In this document: positions 49,959 to 58,476 of the stretch, piece by piece
Layout of the letters: the number at the start of each line of letters is the position of its first letter
How positions within the stretch are numbered: position 1 is the first letter of the stretch
Source: Nocardioides sp. W7
GTDB lineage: Bacteria; Actinomycetota; Actinomycetes; Propionibacteriales; Nocardioidaceae
Length of the DNA: 64,000 nt
Assembly (NCBI RefSeq): GCF_022919075.1
Contig: NZ_CP095078.1
Coordinates: 3,720,001 to 3,784,000, forward strand
Direction of reading: 5' to 3'
Program-made: the position numbers and the translations under genes
The notes under the pieces: generated by a model
What the model was told of the DNA's origin: nothing
The model's input: the letters and a program-made list of their open reading frames with translations, nothing else
Databases searched by the model: none

Positions 49959-50494
49959 GAGTCGGGCGCCACGCTCTGCCCGATGCCGAGCACCAGCCAG
50001 TCCAGCGTCTCCTCGAAGCGCTCCGGTTGGTCCCACTCCCCCGGCGCGCGGAGGTCGAGCAGGGTGGAGCTGATCGTCCAGTGGCCGACGTTGCCCGCGA
50101 CCTCGATCGCGGTCCGGGTGCGGAAGCCGTGTCCGACCAGGACCGCCACCAGCCGCATCACGTAGGCCACGGTGGCGTCCCGGTCCTCCAGGGTCATCAG
50201 GGTGCCGAGGTAGGGCCGGGCCAGCAGCGCGGAGTGCAGGGTCCCCGACCAGCTCTTGATGCTGGACTGCCAGTCCGGAGCGGGACGGAACTCCAGGTCC
50301 ATCCCGGCGAACGCGTGCGCGACGATGCCGCGCACCATCGCGTCCCGGTTGCCGACGAGCTGGTAGAGCGTCTTGGTCGAGCAGGAGAGCCGAGCGGTGA
50401 GGCGGCGGGCGTTGAGCCCCGGCACGCCCTCCTCGTCGAGGATGGCCAGGGCCTCGTCGTAGATCTGCTCGGCAGTGAGGGACGGTCGGGACAT
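49955..50494 (-). CDS. TetR family transcriptional regulator
   Basis: This 179-aa protein has the N-terminal helix-turn-helix AEQIYDEALAILDEEGVPGL and LTARLSCSTKTLYQLVGNRD (YQLVGNRDAMV in recognition-helix position). The C-terminal ligand domain is helical. It lies 17 nt after the FabG3-like SDR gene on the same strand and is likely co-transcribed. It differs from KstR in length and in its recognition helix, so I do not call it KstR. The ligand is unknown. Confidence 0.88.
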   Translation of the reverse strand: MSRPSLTAEQIYDEALAILDEEGVPGLNARRLTARLSCSTKTLYQLVGNRDAMVRGIVAHAFAGMDLEFRPAPDWQSSIKSWSGTLHSALLARPYLGTLMTLEDRDATVAYVMRLVAVLVGHGFRTRTAIEVAGNVGHWTISSTLLDLRAPGEWDQPERFEETLDWLVLGIGQSVAPDS

Positions 50495-50511
50495 CGACGG
50501 TCCGGGCCGGC

Positions 50512-51264
50512 TCAGACCTTGGTCGGGATGGCGGTGACGGTGCCGCCGTCCATCACGAACTCCGACCCGGTCGCGAACGACGACTCGTCGCTGGCCAGGA
50601 AGACCACGAACGACGCGACCTCCTCGGGCTGCCCCGGACGGCCGAGCGGGATCGGGATCAGGTCCACGGGCATCGCGTCGGTGGCCGGGGTGCTGATCCG
50701 CCCGGGGTGCAGCGAGTTGACCCGGATGCCGTGCGGCGCGAGCTCGAGGGCGACGGACTTGGTCAGGCCGCGCAGGCCCCACTTGGAGGCGACGTACCCG
50801 TGCGCCCACGGAGTGCCGCGCAGGCCCTCGATCGAGGAGGTATTGATGATCGAGCCGCCCCCGGCGGCGATCATCGCGTCGGCGGCGGCCCGGATGCCGA
50901 GGAACGCCCCGGTCAGGTTGACGTCGAGCATCTGCTGCCACTGCTCGGCCTGGTAGCGCTGGAGCTTGCCGCCGTTGAAGATGCCCGCGTTGTTGAAGAG
51001 CACGTCGAGCCGGCCGAACTCGGCCAGCGTGAGCTCGACCGCCCGGCGCCAGTCCTCGTCCTGGGTCACGTCGAGGTGGACGTAGCGCGCCACACCCTGC
51101 CCGAACTCCTGGCACAGCTCCTCGGCCAGCGCCGCGCCCTCGTCGTCGAGCAGGTCACCGATGACGACCCGGGCACCCTCGGCGACCAGCATCCGCGCGC
51201 TGGCGCCGCCGATGTTGCGAGCGCCCCCGCTGATCAGCGCGACCTTTCCCTCCACACGTCCCAT
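50512..51264 (-). CDS. SDR family oxidoreductase, FabG3 (20-beta-hydroxysteroid dehydrogenase)-like
   Basis: This 250-aa short-chain dehydrogenase has the cofactor motif SGGARNIGGASARML, NNAGIFNGG, the active-site serine in INTSSIEG and YVASKWGL (YxxxK). The C-terminus SDESSFATGSEFVMDGG matches the mycobacterial FabG3/Rv2002 pattern. That enzyme reduces 3-alpha or 20-beta steroid carbonyls. The substrate here is inferred from the surrounding steroid genes. The start MGRVEGKVAL is chosen. A KstR-type site lies 31 nt upstream, in the divergent gap. Confidence 0.88.
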   Translation of the reverse strand: MGRVEGKVALISGGARNIGGASARMLVAEGARVVIGDLLDDEGAALAEELCQEFGQGVARYVHLDVTQDEDWRRAVELTLAEFGRLDVLFNNAGIFNGGKLQRYQAEQWQQMLDVNLTGAFLGIRAAADAMIAAGGGSIINTSSIEGLRGTPWAHGYVASKWGLRGLTKSVALELAPHGIRVNSLHPGRISTPATDAMPVDLIPIPLGRPGQPEEVASFVVFLASDESSFATGSEFVMDGGTVTAIPTKV

Positions 51265-51294
51265 GCTCGGACGATAACATCGTTTTCCGTCAGG

Positions 51295-51308
51295 TAGAAC
51301 AGGTTCCA
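51295..51308. promoter_or_regulatory. KstR-type operator, SDR / DapB-like divergent region
   Basis: TAGAACAGGTTCCA fits TNNAACNNGTTNNA exactly. It is 31 nt from the SDR start codon and 14 nt from the ATG of the divergent gene, overlapping the region just before its AGGAGG ribosome binding site. Confidence 0.72.
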
Positions 51309-51322
51309 GTTCAGGAGGCTCC

Positions 51323-52402
51323 ATGACGTTCCGCGTCGCCCAGGTCAGCACCGGCAACGCCGGCCGGCTCACCCTGCGCCAGCTCATCGCCGACGACCGG
51401 TTCGAGCTGGTGGCGGTCTCCACCTCCAGCCCGGACAAGGTCGGCAGGGACGCCGGCGAGCTCGCCGGCGTGGACACCGTCACGGGGGTCGCCGCGGTCG
51501 GCGACCTGGACGCACTGATCGCGACCCGTCCCGAGTGCGTCGTCTACTGCGCGATGGGCGACACCCGGCCGGTCGAGGCCACCAACGACGTCCGCAAGCT
51601 CCTCGAGGCGGGCATCGACGTGGTGGGCTCGGCACCGGGCACGCTGCAGTTCCCCTGGGGCACGATGCCGCAGAAGGTGATCGACAAGGTCGAGGCGTCG
51701 GCCCGGGCGGGCGGCTCGAGCATCTACGTCACCGGCGTGGACCCCGGCTTCGCCAGCGACCTGCTGCCGCTGGCGCTGGCCAGCACCTGCCAGCGGATCG
51801 AGCAGATCCGGTGCTACGAGCTCGCCGACTACGCGACGTACGACGGCGCCGAGGTGATGTTCGACCTGATGGGCTTCGGCCGGCCCGTCGACGAGACCCC
51901 GCTGCTCTTCCTGCCCGGCGTCCTGGCCCTGGCCTGGGGCACCGCTATCCGGATGATGGCCACCGGCCTCGGCATCGAGGTGGACGAGATCGTCGAGCAC
52001 TGGGAGGCCGAGCCCGCGCCGGAGTCGTACGACATCGCGGCCGGCCGGATCGAGAAGGGCACCATCGCCGCCCTGAAGTTCTCGATCAGCGGCCTGGTCG
52101 CCGGGCACCCCGCGATCGTCGTCGAGCACGTCACCCGCACCCGCGACGACCTCCGCCCCGACTGGGCCCGGCCGGCCGCGGGCGGCGGCTCCTACCGGGT
52201 GGAGATCGTCGGCGAGCCGAGCTACGTCGTCGACGTGGTGCCGAGCAGCGAGCACGGCGACCACAACCACGCCGCGATCGTGGCCGCGTGCGGGCGGATC
52301 GTGAACGCCATCCCGGACGTCCGCGCGGCCGCGCCCGGCATCCGTACGACGCTCGACCTGCCACTGCCGACCGGCCGGGGCACCTACACGGGTCCGGTCT
52401 AG
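51323..52402 (+). CDS. NAD(P)-binding dihydrodipicolinate reductase-like protein
   Basis: This 359-aa protein has a Rossmann N-terminus (FRVAQVSTGNAGRLTLRQL) and a DapB/2,4-diaminopentanoate dehydrogenase-like layout (VVYCAMGDTRPVE, GIDVVGSAPGTLQFPWG, VTGVDPGFASDLLPLAL). A role in lysine synthesis is unlikely, since it sits in a steroid region behind a KstR-type site. It may oxidise or reduce a catabolic intermediate. AGGAGG stands before the ATG. The stop TAG overlaps the TAG of the convergent cytochrome gene at CTAG 52399-52402. Confidence 0.8.
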   Translation: MTFRVAQVSTGNAGRLTLRQLIADDRFELVAVSTSSPDKVGRDAGELAGVDTVTGVAAVGDLDALIATRPECVVYCAMGDTRPVEATNDVRKLLEAGIDVVGSAPGTLQFPWGTMPQKVIDKVEASARAGGSSIYVTGVDPGFASDLLPLALASTCQRIEQIRCYELADYATYDGAEVMFDLMGFGRPVDETPLLFLPGVLALAWGTAIRMMATGLGIEVDEIVEHWEAEPAPESYDIAAGRIEKGTIAALKFSISGLVAGHPAIVVEHVTRTRDDLRPDWARPAAGGGSYRVEIVGEPSYVVDVVPSSEHGDHNHAAIVAACGRIVNAIPDVRAAAPGIRTTLDLPLPTGRGTYTGPV

Positions 52403-52935
52403 CTCGGCAGCATCCGCCCGACCAGTCGCCGGCGTACGACGACCGCGAGGTGCAGCGCCACGGCCGCGTAGAGCAGGACGTGACCGGCGATGTGCAGAGG
52501 CAGCAGGTCGTCGTCGCCGAGCACCAGGGCGATGCCGGTCGCGGGCACCACCACGAGCAGGGCCAGCAGGACGCGCTCGGTGGCGGTGACCAGTCGCCGT
52601 TCAGCGCCACTGAGGCGCTCGGCCCACGGCGGCAGCGGGGTCGAGCGCCGCCAGAGGATCCGGGCGAGGGCCAGCGCGATGACGGCGATCCCGAGCAGCA
52701 CGTGCAGGTCGACCAGGTCGAAGCCGCCGTCGAGGACGCCCAGGCCGTCGTCGTCACCCCCGCGCCCGCGGCCACGACCGCTCTCCCCCGACCGGCCCCG
52801 TCCGCGGCCGCGCCCGGAGTCGTCCGCGTCCATCGTGTAGCCGACGACGACCTGGCCGACCAGGGCGAGCACGGTCAGCCAGTGCAGCGTCTTGGTGACG
52901 GCGCCGTAGCCGTGCGGTCCGTTGCGCAGGGGCAC
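52399..52935 (-). CDS. Cytochrome b561-like membrane protein with RG/D-rich insertion
   Basis: This 178-aa protein has four helices (about residues 15-33, 73-93, 118-137 and 145-165) with histidines in KTLHWLTVLAL, DLHVLLGIAV and LHIAGHVLLYAAVALHLAV placed as heme b ligands of CybB-type cytochrome b561. Between helix 1 and helix 2 lies a low-complexity stretch of about 27 residues made of GRGRGR/SGE/DDD repeats, which is not part of the family. The GTG start has a weak ribosome binding site. The gene follows the 411-aa unknown gene by 16 nt. Confidence 0.83.
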   Translation of the reverse strand: MPLRNGPHGYGAVTKTLHWLTVLALVGQVVVGYTMDADDSGRGRGRGRSGESGRGRGRGGDDDGLGVLDGGFDLVDLHVLLGIAVIALALARILWRRSTPLPPWAERLSGAERRLVTATERVLLALLVVVPATGIALVLGDDDLLPLHIAGHVLLYAAVALHLAVVVRRRLVGRMLPS

Positions 52936-52951
52936 GAGCCGCCGGTACCCG

Positions 52952-54187
52952 TCAGACGGGGGTGATCGGCAGCGAAAGCCGCGGCTCGAACGCGAACGAC
53001 GCTCCGGTGCTGAACCGGGTCACGGCGACCTCGCCCGCCTCGGGTGCGGGCTCGGCGCCCTCGACGATCCGCAGCGTCCAGTCCCGGGGGGACCCGGAGA
53101 CGTCGACGTCGAGCCGCGGGTCGACCGCCCGGACGAGCGCCTGCAGCGGGGCCGTGGCGTCGGGACCGCAGAGCGCGACCCAGGCACCGTCCTCGTGGGC
53201 TGGGGATGCGGCGACCCGCAGGACGCCGTCGATGGACGAGGCGTCGACGTACGCCGCGGGGTTCAGCAGGGGATGCAGCTCCAGCACGCGCAGCGCGCCG
53301 GCGACGCCGGCCGGCAGGTCGAGTGCTCGGTGGATGCGCTCGGCCGCGATGCCGGCGATGCCGGTCAGCTGCTTACGGCAGATCTCCAGCAGCTGCTCCT
53401 GGTCGACGGCCCGCTGCTCGACGGCGACCACGAACGAGAGGTTCAGCAGGTGCATCTGCAGGCACACCTCGTCAGCGATCCGGACCAGCGCCGACTTCGA
53501 GAACGCGTGGAAGTCGAGGTCACCGACCAGCGGCCCGGCGTAGTCCGCCTGACCGTCGTCGGCGGGGTCGATCGGGTCCAGCTCGACCGCGGCGGCGCGG
53601 GTGCGCTCGATGACGTAGTACGGCGCCAGTGGCTCGACGGGCGGGTACGACTCGTCGATGATCACCGTCCACGCGCAGTGCGGGTTCCGGCCTGCCGGCG
53701 TCCGCGGCGGCCGGTGGATCGGCCGCACCTGGGCCCGGGGGTTGGTCGCGACCGCGGTCGCGTCGAAGGTCGGGTCCTCGATGTCGTGGCACATGGAGCG
53801 GACGTACTCGGGCCCCATCGGCTCGACGTCCATCAGCGCGCCGCAGTGGTCGAGGTGGAACTCCCCGCGCCAGCGGTCGTGGACGGCGTAGCGGAAGTCC
53901 ATGAACTGCGGGGGCGCGCCGATGTCGAGCTGCAGGCCCTTGAAGATCGTGATGATGTCGCCGTTGCCGGGAGGGCCGGCGTACCCCAGCGCCTGCTGCA
54001 TCCGTCGGGTGTAGATCGGGCTCGACCCGGCCCACTCCTCGATCGCGATCTGGGCCATCTCCTCGCGCCCGAACGCCGAGATGCACCAGGCCATCCCGGA
54101 GCGGTCGATGAGCTGGCCGATCAGCAGCAGCTCGGGGACGAGGACGGCGAGCTCCTCGCGGGACAGGTCGGCGTAGCGGCTCGGCAT
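52952..54187 (-). CDS. Conserved-looking actinobacterial protein of unknown function, 411 aa
   Basis: The start MPSRYADLSREELAVLVPEL is followed by an N-terminal region with REEMAQIAIEEWAGSSP and ALGYAGPPGNGDIITIFKGL. The central part has many histidines and acidic residues (FHLDHCGALMDVEPMGPEY, MCHDIEDPTFDA, NPHCAWTVIIDESYPPVE), suggesting a metal-binding or enzymatic fold. I recall similar hypothetical proteins in other steroid- or aromatic-degrading actinobacteria but no function. It lies 14 nt after a TetR gene and is followed by a b561-type cytochrome, so tetR-tetR-orf-cyb may be one unit. Confidence 0.82.
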   Translation of the reverse strand: MPSRYADLSREELAVLVPELLLIGQLIDRSGMAWCISAFGREEMAQIAIEEWAGSSPIYTRRMQQALGYAGPPGNGDIITIFKGLQLDIGAPPQFMDFRYAVHDRWRGEFHLDHCGALMDVEPMGPEYVRSMCHDIEDPTFDATAVATNPRAQVRPIHRPPRTPAGRNPHCAWTVIIDESYPPVEPLAPYYVIERTRAAAVELDPIDPADDGQADYAGPLVGDLDFHAFSKSALVRIADEVCLQMHLLNLSFVVAVEQRAVDQEQLLEICRKQLTGIAGIAAERIHRALDLPAGVAGALRVLELHPLLNPAAYVDASSIDGVLRVAASPAHEDGAWVALCGPDATAPLQALVRAVDPRLDVDVSGSPRDWTLRIVEGAEPAPEAGEVAVTRFSTGASFAFEPRLSLPITPV

Positions 54188-54201
54188 GGGTCGATGGTGG
54201 G

Positions 54202-54753
54202 TCAGTCGGACGGCGGTGTCAACAGTGTTGACACCGCGGCGCCGTAGTAGCGCGCGATGGCGTCCGGGTCGGCGCCGACGACGGCGGGGTCCTCCAGGAT
54301 CACCAGCGCCTCGAGGAGGCCGCCGACCTGGGCGGCGACCAGGTGCGCGCGCAGAGCGGCGTCCGGGCCGTCGAGGCGCGCCGCGAGCGGCCGCGCCAGA
54401 GTCTCCTCCATCGCGGCGACCAGCTGCTCGCGCACTGCAGCGCTGTCGGTGGCCCGGATCATCGCGCGGTACGGCGTGCGCAGGACGTTCGAGAGACGCT
54501 CGTCGAGGACCAGCGCGACCAGTCGCTCGCCCATCCCGCTCAGCGGGCCCTCGAGCGCCGGCGCGAACGGGCCCTCGACGTCGATGGTCTCGAGGAACAG
54601 CTGCTCCTTGGACCCGAAGTGCCGGATCACCAGCGCGGGGTCGATCCCGGCCGCGCCCGCCACCCCGCGGACGGAGGTGGCGGCGTACCCGGCCGCCATG
54701 AACTGCCGGCGCGCCTCCGTCGCGATCAGGCCCTTCGTCGTCCGCTCGGTCAC
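54202..54753 (-). CDS. TetR family transcriptional regulator
   Basis: This 183-aa regulator has helix-turn-helix RRQFMAAGYAATSVRGVAGA and IDPALVIRHFGSKEQLFLE. The C-terminal domain has the helical pattern of TetR ligand domains. The GTG start overlaps the preceding tetR gene by 4 nt (GTGA). A TetR pair arranged head to tail with an unknown 411-aa gene suggests local control of that gene. The ligand is unknown. Confidence 0.9.
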   Translation of the reverse strand: MTERTTKGLIATEARRQFMAAGYAATSVRGVAGAAGIDPALVIRHFGSKEQLFLETIDVEGPFAPALEGPLSGMGERLVALVLDERLSNVLRTPYRAMIRATDSAAVREQLVAAMEETLARPLAARLDGPDAALRAHLVAAQVGGLLEALVILEDPAVVGADPDAIARYYGAAVSTLLTPPSD

Positions 54754-55337
54754 GGGGCGAGGCTAGCGAGGACCAGGTCCAGTGCGGCCTCGCGGCGCGC
54801 GAGCGGGAACGCCGCGGGATCGACGAGCACCTGGACGACCAGCCCGTGGGTGCAGGAGGTGAGCACGTCGACGACCGCCTGCGGGTCGGCCGGGGCGAGC
54901 TCGCCGCGGTCGAGCGCCTCGACGACCAGGGGGCCCAGGACCGAGCGCCACCGGACGTAGCGCACGGCCTCGCGGTCCCGGAGGTCGGGATCGGCCAGGG
55001 CCGGCCCCCAGAAGCTGACCCAGATGCGACTCAGCACCATCGTCTCGTCGTCGTCCGAGACCAGTCCGACCAGCCGGGCCCGAAGCGCCTCCAGCCCGGA
55101 CAGTCCGGCCGCGAGCGGTGCCAGCCGGGCGTCGCTGCGCTCGTGGAGCAGGTCGAGCGCGTGTCGCACCAGCACCTCGCGGTGCGGGAAGTAGTGCGTG
55201 ACGAGCCCGGTCGTCGCCCCCAGCTCGGTCGCCACCGCCCGCAGGCTCAGCCCGTCGAAGCCGGTCCGGGCGAGCACGCGCCAGACCGCCTCGGCGACGT
55301 CCGCGCGGCGGGCTTCGTGGTCGACCGGCGCAGGCAT
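54750..55337 (-). CDS. TetR family transcriptional regulator
   Basis: This 195-aa regulator begins MPAPVDHEARRADVAEA and has helix-turn-helix GFDGLSLRAVATELGATTGL with recognition helix VTHYFPHREVLVRH. It resembles BetI-like TetR proteins in the C-terminal part (SRIWVSFWGPALADP). The ATG at 55337 is preferred over a start 7 codons earlier. Divergent from the GNAT gene with a 40-nt gap that contains a CATAACAACCGTTACG motif, a possible operator (AACAACCGTTA). Confidence 0.88.
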   Translation of the reverse strand: MPAPVDHEARRADVAEAVWRVLARTGFDGLSLRAVATELGATTGLVTHYFPHREVLVRHALDLLHERSDARLAPLAAGLSGLEALRARLVGLVSDDDETMVLSRIWVSFWGPALADPDLRDREAVRYVRWRSVLGPLVVEALDRGELAPADPQAVVDVLTSCTHGLVVQVLVDPAAFPLARREAALDLVLASLAP

Positions 55338-55377
55338 GTCCCCTAAGGTACATAACAACCGTTACGCAGGAGGTCCC

Positions 55378-55929
55378 GTGCTGTCCCACTCCCTCGGCGA
55401 GGGCGCCGAGCTCCGTCCCCTGGAGCCCTGGCAGGCGGCCGAGTTCGCGGCGTACATCGAGCGCCATCGCGCCCATCTCGCCGCCTGGCTGCCCTGGGCC
55501 GTGTCGATCACCGACACCGACGGCGCCCGCACCTTCCTGCAGCCGTACGCCGACGACACGGCGGCAGACGGCCGGCGGATCTACGGGCTGCGGGTCGACG
55601 GTGACCTGGTCGGCGGCACCGTCTTCCGGGTCTTCGACAGCGCCGCCTCGCTCGCCGAGGTCGGGGTGTGGCTGGCCCCCGGGGTCCAGGGGCGCGGCCT
55701 GGTCACCCGCGCCGTGACCGCCATGGTCGACTGGGCCGTGCGCGAGCGCGGCATCCACCGGATCGAGTGGCAGTGCGTCCCCGAGAACACCCGCAGCCGC
55801 GCGGTCGCCGTACGCTTGGGCATGACGCACGAGGGCACCCGGCGCCAGGCCTTCGAGCACGCCGGTCGCCGCTGGGACACCGAGGCGTGGGCGGTGCTGG
55901 CCGACGAATGGGTAACGATGCACCCATGA
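55378..55929 (+). CDS. GNAT family N-acetyltransferase (RimJ/RimL type)
   Basis: This 183-aa acetyltransferase has the acetyl-CoA loop VGVWLAPGVQGRGLVTRAV and the C-terminal motif IEWQCVPENTRSRAVAVRLGM. The layout matches ribosomal-protein-serine acetyltransferases of the RimL group, but the substrate is unknown. The GTG at 55378 has AGGAGG four to six bases before it. The stop overlaps the aldo/keto reductase start by 4 nt (ATGA). Confidence 0.88.
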   Translation: MLSHSLGEGAELRPLEPWQAAEFAAYIERHRAHLAAWLPWAVSITDTDGARTFLQPYADDTAADGRRIYGLRVDGDLVGGTVFRVFDSAASLAEVGVWLAPGVQGRGLVTRAVTAMVDWAVRERGIHRIEWQCVPENTRSRAVAVRLGMTHEGTRRQAFEHAGRRWDTEAWAVLADEWVTMHP

Positions 55930-56810
55930 GGACACGCACCCTGGGCAACGACACCGTCGGCACCGTAGAGGTGGGCGCGATCGGCCTCGGCCTGATGACG
56001 TTCGACCAGTCCGGCTCCCAGCCCCGCGAGCAGCTGCTCGACACGGTCCGCGCCGCGCTCGACGCCGGGGTCACCCTCTTCGACACCGCCGACGCCTACG
56101 GTCCGGGCGACGAGCTCGGTGACGGCGCGCAGGGCGCCAACGAGCGGCTGATCGCGTCGCTGCTCGACGAGCTCGGGGTGCGCGACCAGGTGTTCCTGGC
56201 GACCAAGGCCGGGCACGTGCGTGCCGCCGGTGGCGCCTGGGCGCTGGACTCCTCGCCCGACCACCTCCGACAGGCCGTCGACGCCAGCCTGGAGCGGCTC
56301 GGGGTCGAGCGGATCGATCTGTGGCAGCACCACCGGCCGGACCCGGAGGTGCCGTACGAGGAGGTCGTCGGGTCCCTGCGGGAGGTCGCCGAGTCCGGCA
56401 AGGTCCGGATGGTCGGCCTCTCCAATGCCAACGCCGCCCAGATCCGGCTCGCGCACACGGTGCTCGGCGACTCGCTGGTCAGCGTGCAGAACCAGTTCTC
56501 CCCCGCGTTCCGCACCAGTGCCCCCGAGATCGACGTCTGCGACGAGCTCGGCCTCGCGTTCCTGCCGTGGAGCCCGCTCGGCGGACTCGGCGACGCGAAG
56601 GCGCTCGCCGACAAGCACCCCGCGTTCGCCGACCTGGCCGCCGACCGCGGCGTCAGCCCGCAGCAGGTGGCGCTGGCCTGGGAGCTCGCCCAGTCACCAC
56701 GGGTGATCCCCATCCCGGGCGCCAAGAGGCCGCAGTCGGTCCGTGACTCAGCGGCCGCCGCCGACCTGGACCTCTCCCCCGACGAGCTGGCGCGGCTCGA
56801 CGCGTCCTGA
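55926..56810 (+). CDS. Aldo/keto reductase
   Basis: This 294-aa TIM-barrel NADPH oxidoreductase has the catalytic set D/Y in LFDTADAYGPG, K in FLATKAGH and H in LWQHHRPDPEVPYEE, and cofactor-binding IPGAKRPQSVRD near the C-terminus. It is probably a general carbonyl reductase. It is coupled to the upstream GNAT gene by ATGA overlap and ends 25 nt from the convergent fadD8-like gene. Confidence 0.9.
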   Translation: MRTRTLGNDTVGTVEVGAIGLGLMTFDQSGSQPREQLLDTVRAALDAGVTLFDTADAYGPGDELGDGAQGANERLIASLLDELGVRDQVFLATKAGHVRAAGGAWALDSSPDHLRQAVDASLERLGVERIDLWQHHRPDPEVPYEEVVGSLREVAESGKVRMVGLSNANAAQIRLAHTVLGDSLVSVQNQFSPAFRTSAPEIDVCDELGLAFLPWSPLGGLGDAKALADKHPAFADLAADRGVSPQQVALAWELAQSPRVIPIPGAKRPQSVRDSAAAADLDLSPDELARLDAS

Positions 56811-56835
56811 CGACCGGCTCGACCGCCTCGTCGGG

Positions 56836-58443
56836 TCAGCCGACCGCGCGATCCCCGGTCCAGTACCGCGCCCGCAGCGCCTTCTTGTCCGGCTTGCCCA
56901 GTCCGGTCAGCGGCAGCGCGTCGACCGCGACGACCTGCTTGGGCGCCTGCACGGAGCCCTTGCGCTCCTTGACCAGCTCCTGGATCTCCGCGATCACGTC
57001 GTCGGTGAGCTCGTGCCCGTCGCGGAGTACGACGATGGCGGTGACCGCCTCGCCGAACTTCTCGTGCGGCGTGCCGATCACGCCCACCTGGGCGACGGCC
57101 GGGTGCTCGGCGACGACGTCCTCGACCTCGCGCGGGAACACGTTGAAGCCGCCGGTGACGATCATGTCCTTGGTGCGGTCGACGATGTACCAGAAGCCGT
57201 CCTCGTCCTCGCGCGCCACGTCACCCGTGTGCATCCAGCCGTCGCGGAAGGTCTCGACCGTGGCCTCGGGCAGGTTCCAGTAGCCACCGGCGAGCAGCGG
57301 CCCGGCGACACAGATCTCCCCGGGCTCGCCGACGGGGACGGGCGTGCCGTCCTCGCCGAGCAGCGCGGCCCGCACGAACGCCGACGGCCGGCCGCAGGAG
57401 GCGAGTCGCCCGTCGTCGCCGGACACGTGGTCGGCCTTGGCCAGGTAGCTGATCGCCATCGGCGCCTCGGACTGGCCGTAGTACTGCGCGAAGATCGGCC
57501 CGAACCGCTCGATCGCCTCCTTCAGCCGCACCGGGTTGATCGCCGACGCGCCGTAGTAGACGGTCTCCAGCGACGACAGGTCGCGGGTGTGCGAGTCGGG
57601 GTGGTCCATCAGCGCGTAGAGCATCGAGGGCACCAGCATCGTGGCGGTGATCTTCTGCTCCTCGATGGTGCGCAGCACCTCCGCCGGGTCGAACTTCGCC
57701 AGCACGTAGAGGCAGCCGCCCTTGAGCACGGTCGGGACGAAGAACGCCGCGCCCGCGTGCGAGAGCGGCGTACACATCAAGAAGCGCGGCGACTCGGGCC
57801 ACTCCCACTCGGCCATCTGGATCTGGGTCATCATGTGCATCTGCCGCGACGTGCCGATCACGCCCTTGGGCTTGCCGGTGGTGCCGCCGGTGTAGGTGAT
57901 CGACACGATGTGATCGGGCTCGAGGGTCACGGCCGCCAGCGGCTCCGGGTCGTACGACGCGGCCGCGGCGTTCAGGTCGTGCCCGACGTGGCTCAGCTCG
58001 TCGGGCACCGGGCCGATCGTGAGCACCTTCTCCAGCTTGGGGCACTTCTCCAGCAGCCCGAGCGCGCGCTCCACGAACATCGGCACCGGGTCGATGGTCA
58101 GGGTGGTGATCTCGGCGTCGTTGATGACGTAGGCGTGGTCGTCCAGCGAACCCAGCGGGTGCAGCGAGGTGCGCCGGTAGCCCTGGGTCTGGCCCGCGCC
58201 GATGATGAACAGCACCTCGGGGCGGTTGAGGGCGAGCAGTGCCCCCGCCGTACCCCGTCCGGCGCCGAGCGCCTCGAAGGCCTGGATGTACTGGCTGATC
58301 CGGGCGGCCGTCTCGCCACCGGTGAGCGTCGTGTCGCCCAGGAACATCACCGGCTTGTCGTGGTGCCGCTTCAGCGCGGCGACCATCAGGTGGCCGTTGT
58401 GGGTCCCGACCCGCAGGTCCTGGTCAAGCGCAGCGTCCGTCAT
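56836..58443 (-). CDS. Acyl-CoA synthetase, FadD8-like
   Basis: This 535-aa ANL-superfamily ligase has ITYTGGTTGKPKGVIG (P-loop), YYGQSEAPMAI, GWMHTGDVAREDEDGFWYIVD (core MHTGDVAREDEDGFWYIVD) and LTGLGKPDKKALRARYW with the C-terminal lysine. The N-terminal region RRTSLHPLGSLDDHAYVIND resembles M. tuberculosis FadD8. The acid activated is unknown; a KstR-type site 12 nt upstream suggests a steroid-derived substrate. Confidence 0.87.
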   Translation of the reverse strand: MTDAALDQDLRVGTHNGHLMVAALKRHHDKPVMFLGDTTLTGGETAARISQYIQAFEALGAGRGTAGALLALNRPEVLFIIGAGQTQGYRRTSLHPLGSLDDHAYVINDAEITTLTIDPVPMFVERALGLLEKCPKLEKVLTIGPVPDELSHVGHDLNAAAASYDPEPLAAVTLEPDHIVSITYTGGTTGKPKGVIGTSRQMHMMTQIQMAEWEWPESPRFLMCTPLSHAGAAFFVPTVLKGGCLYVLAKFDPAEVLRTIEEQKITATMLVPSMLYALMDHPDSHTRDLSSLETVYYGASAINPVRLKEAIERFGPIFAQYYGQSEAPMAISYLAKADHVSGDDGRLASCGRPSAFVRAALLGEDGTPVPVGEPGEICVAGPLLAGGYWNLPEATVETFRDGWMHTGDVAREDEDGFWYIVDRTKDMIVTGGFNVFPREVEDVVAEHPAVAQVGVIGTPHEKFGEAVTAIVVLRDGHELTDDVIAEIQELVKERKGSVQAPKQVVAVDALPLTGLGKPDKKALRARYWTGDRAVG

Positions 58444-58454
58444 GGCGCTGAGAC

Positions 58455-58468
58455 TAGAACGCGTTCCA
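58455..58468. promoter_or_regulatory. KstR-type operator upstream of fadD8-like gene
   Basis: TAGAACGCGTTCCA fits TNNAACNNGTTNNA exactly and is 12 nt before the minus-strand start codon. It is in the gap between this gene and the upstream 217-aa gene, both on the minus strand, so it should act on the ligase alone. Confidence 0.75.
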
Positions 58469-58476
58469 AATCGACG

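Noticed and set aside
49955..50494. This TetR gene as kstR
   Set aside because: It is shorter than KstR, its recognition helix differs from what I recall of KstR, and its own promoter region lacks a KstR-type site apart from the one ahead of the SDR gene.
51272..51286. A second KstR-type site (GATAACATCGTTTTC)
   Set aside because: AAC and GTT are 3 nt apart instead of 2, so it does not fit the pattern; the site at 51295 does.
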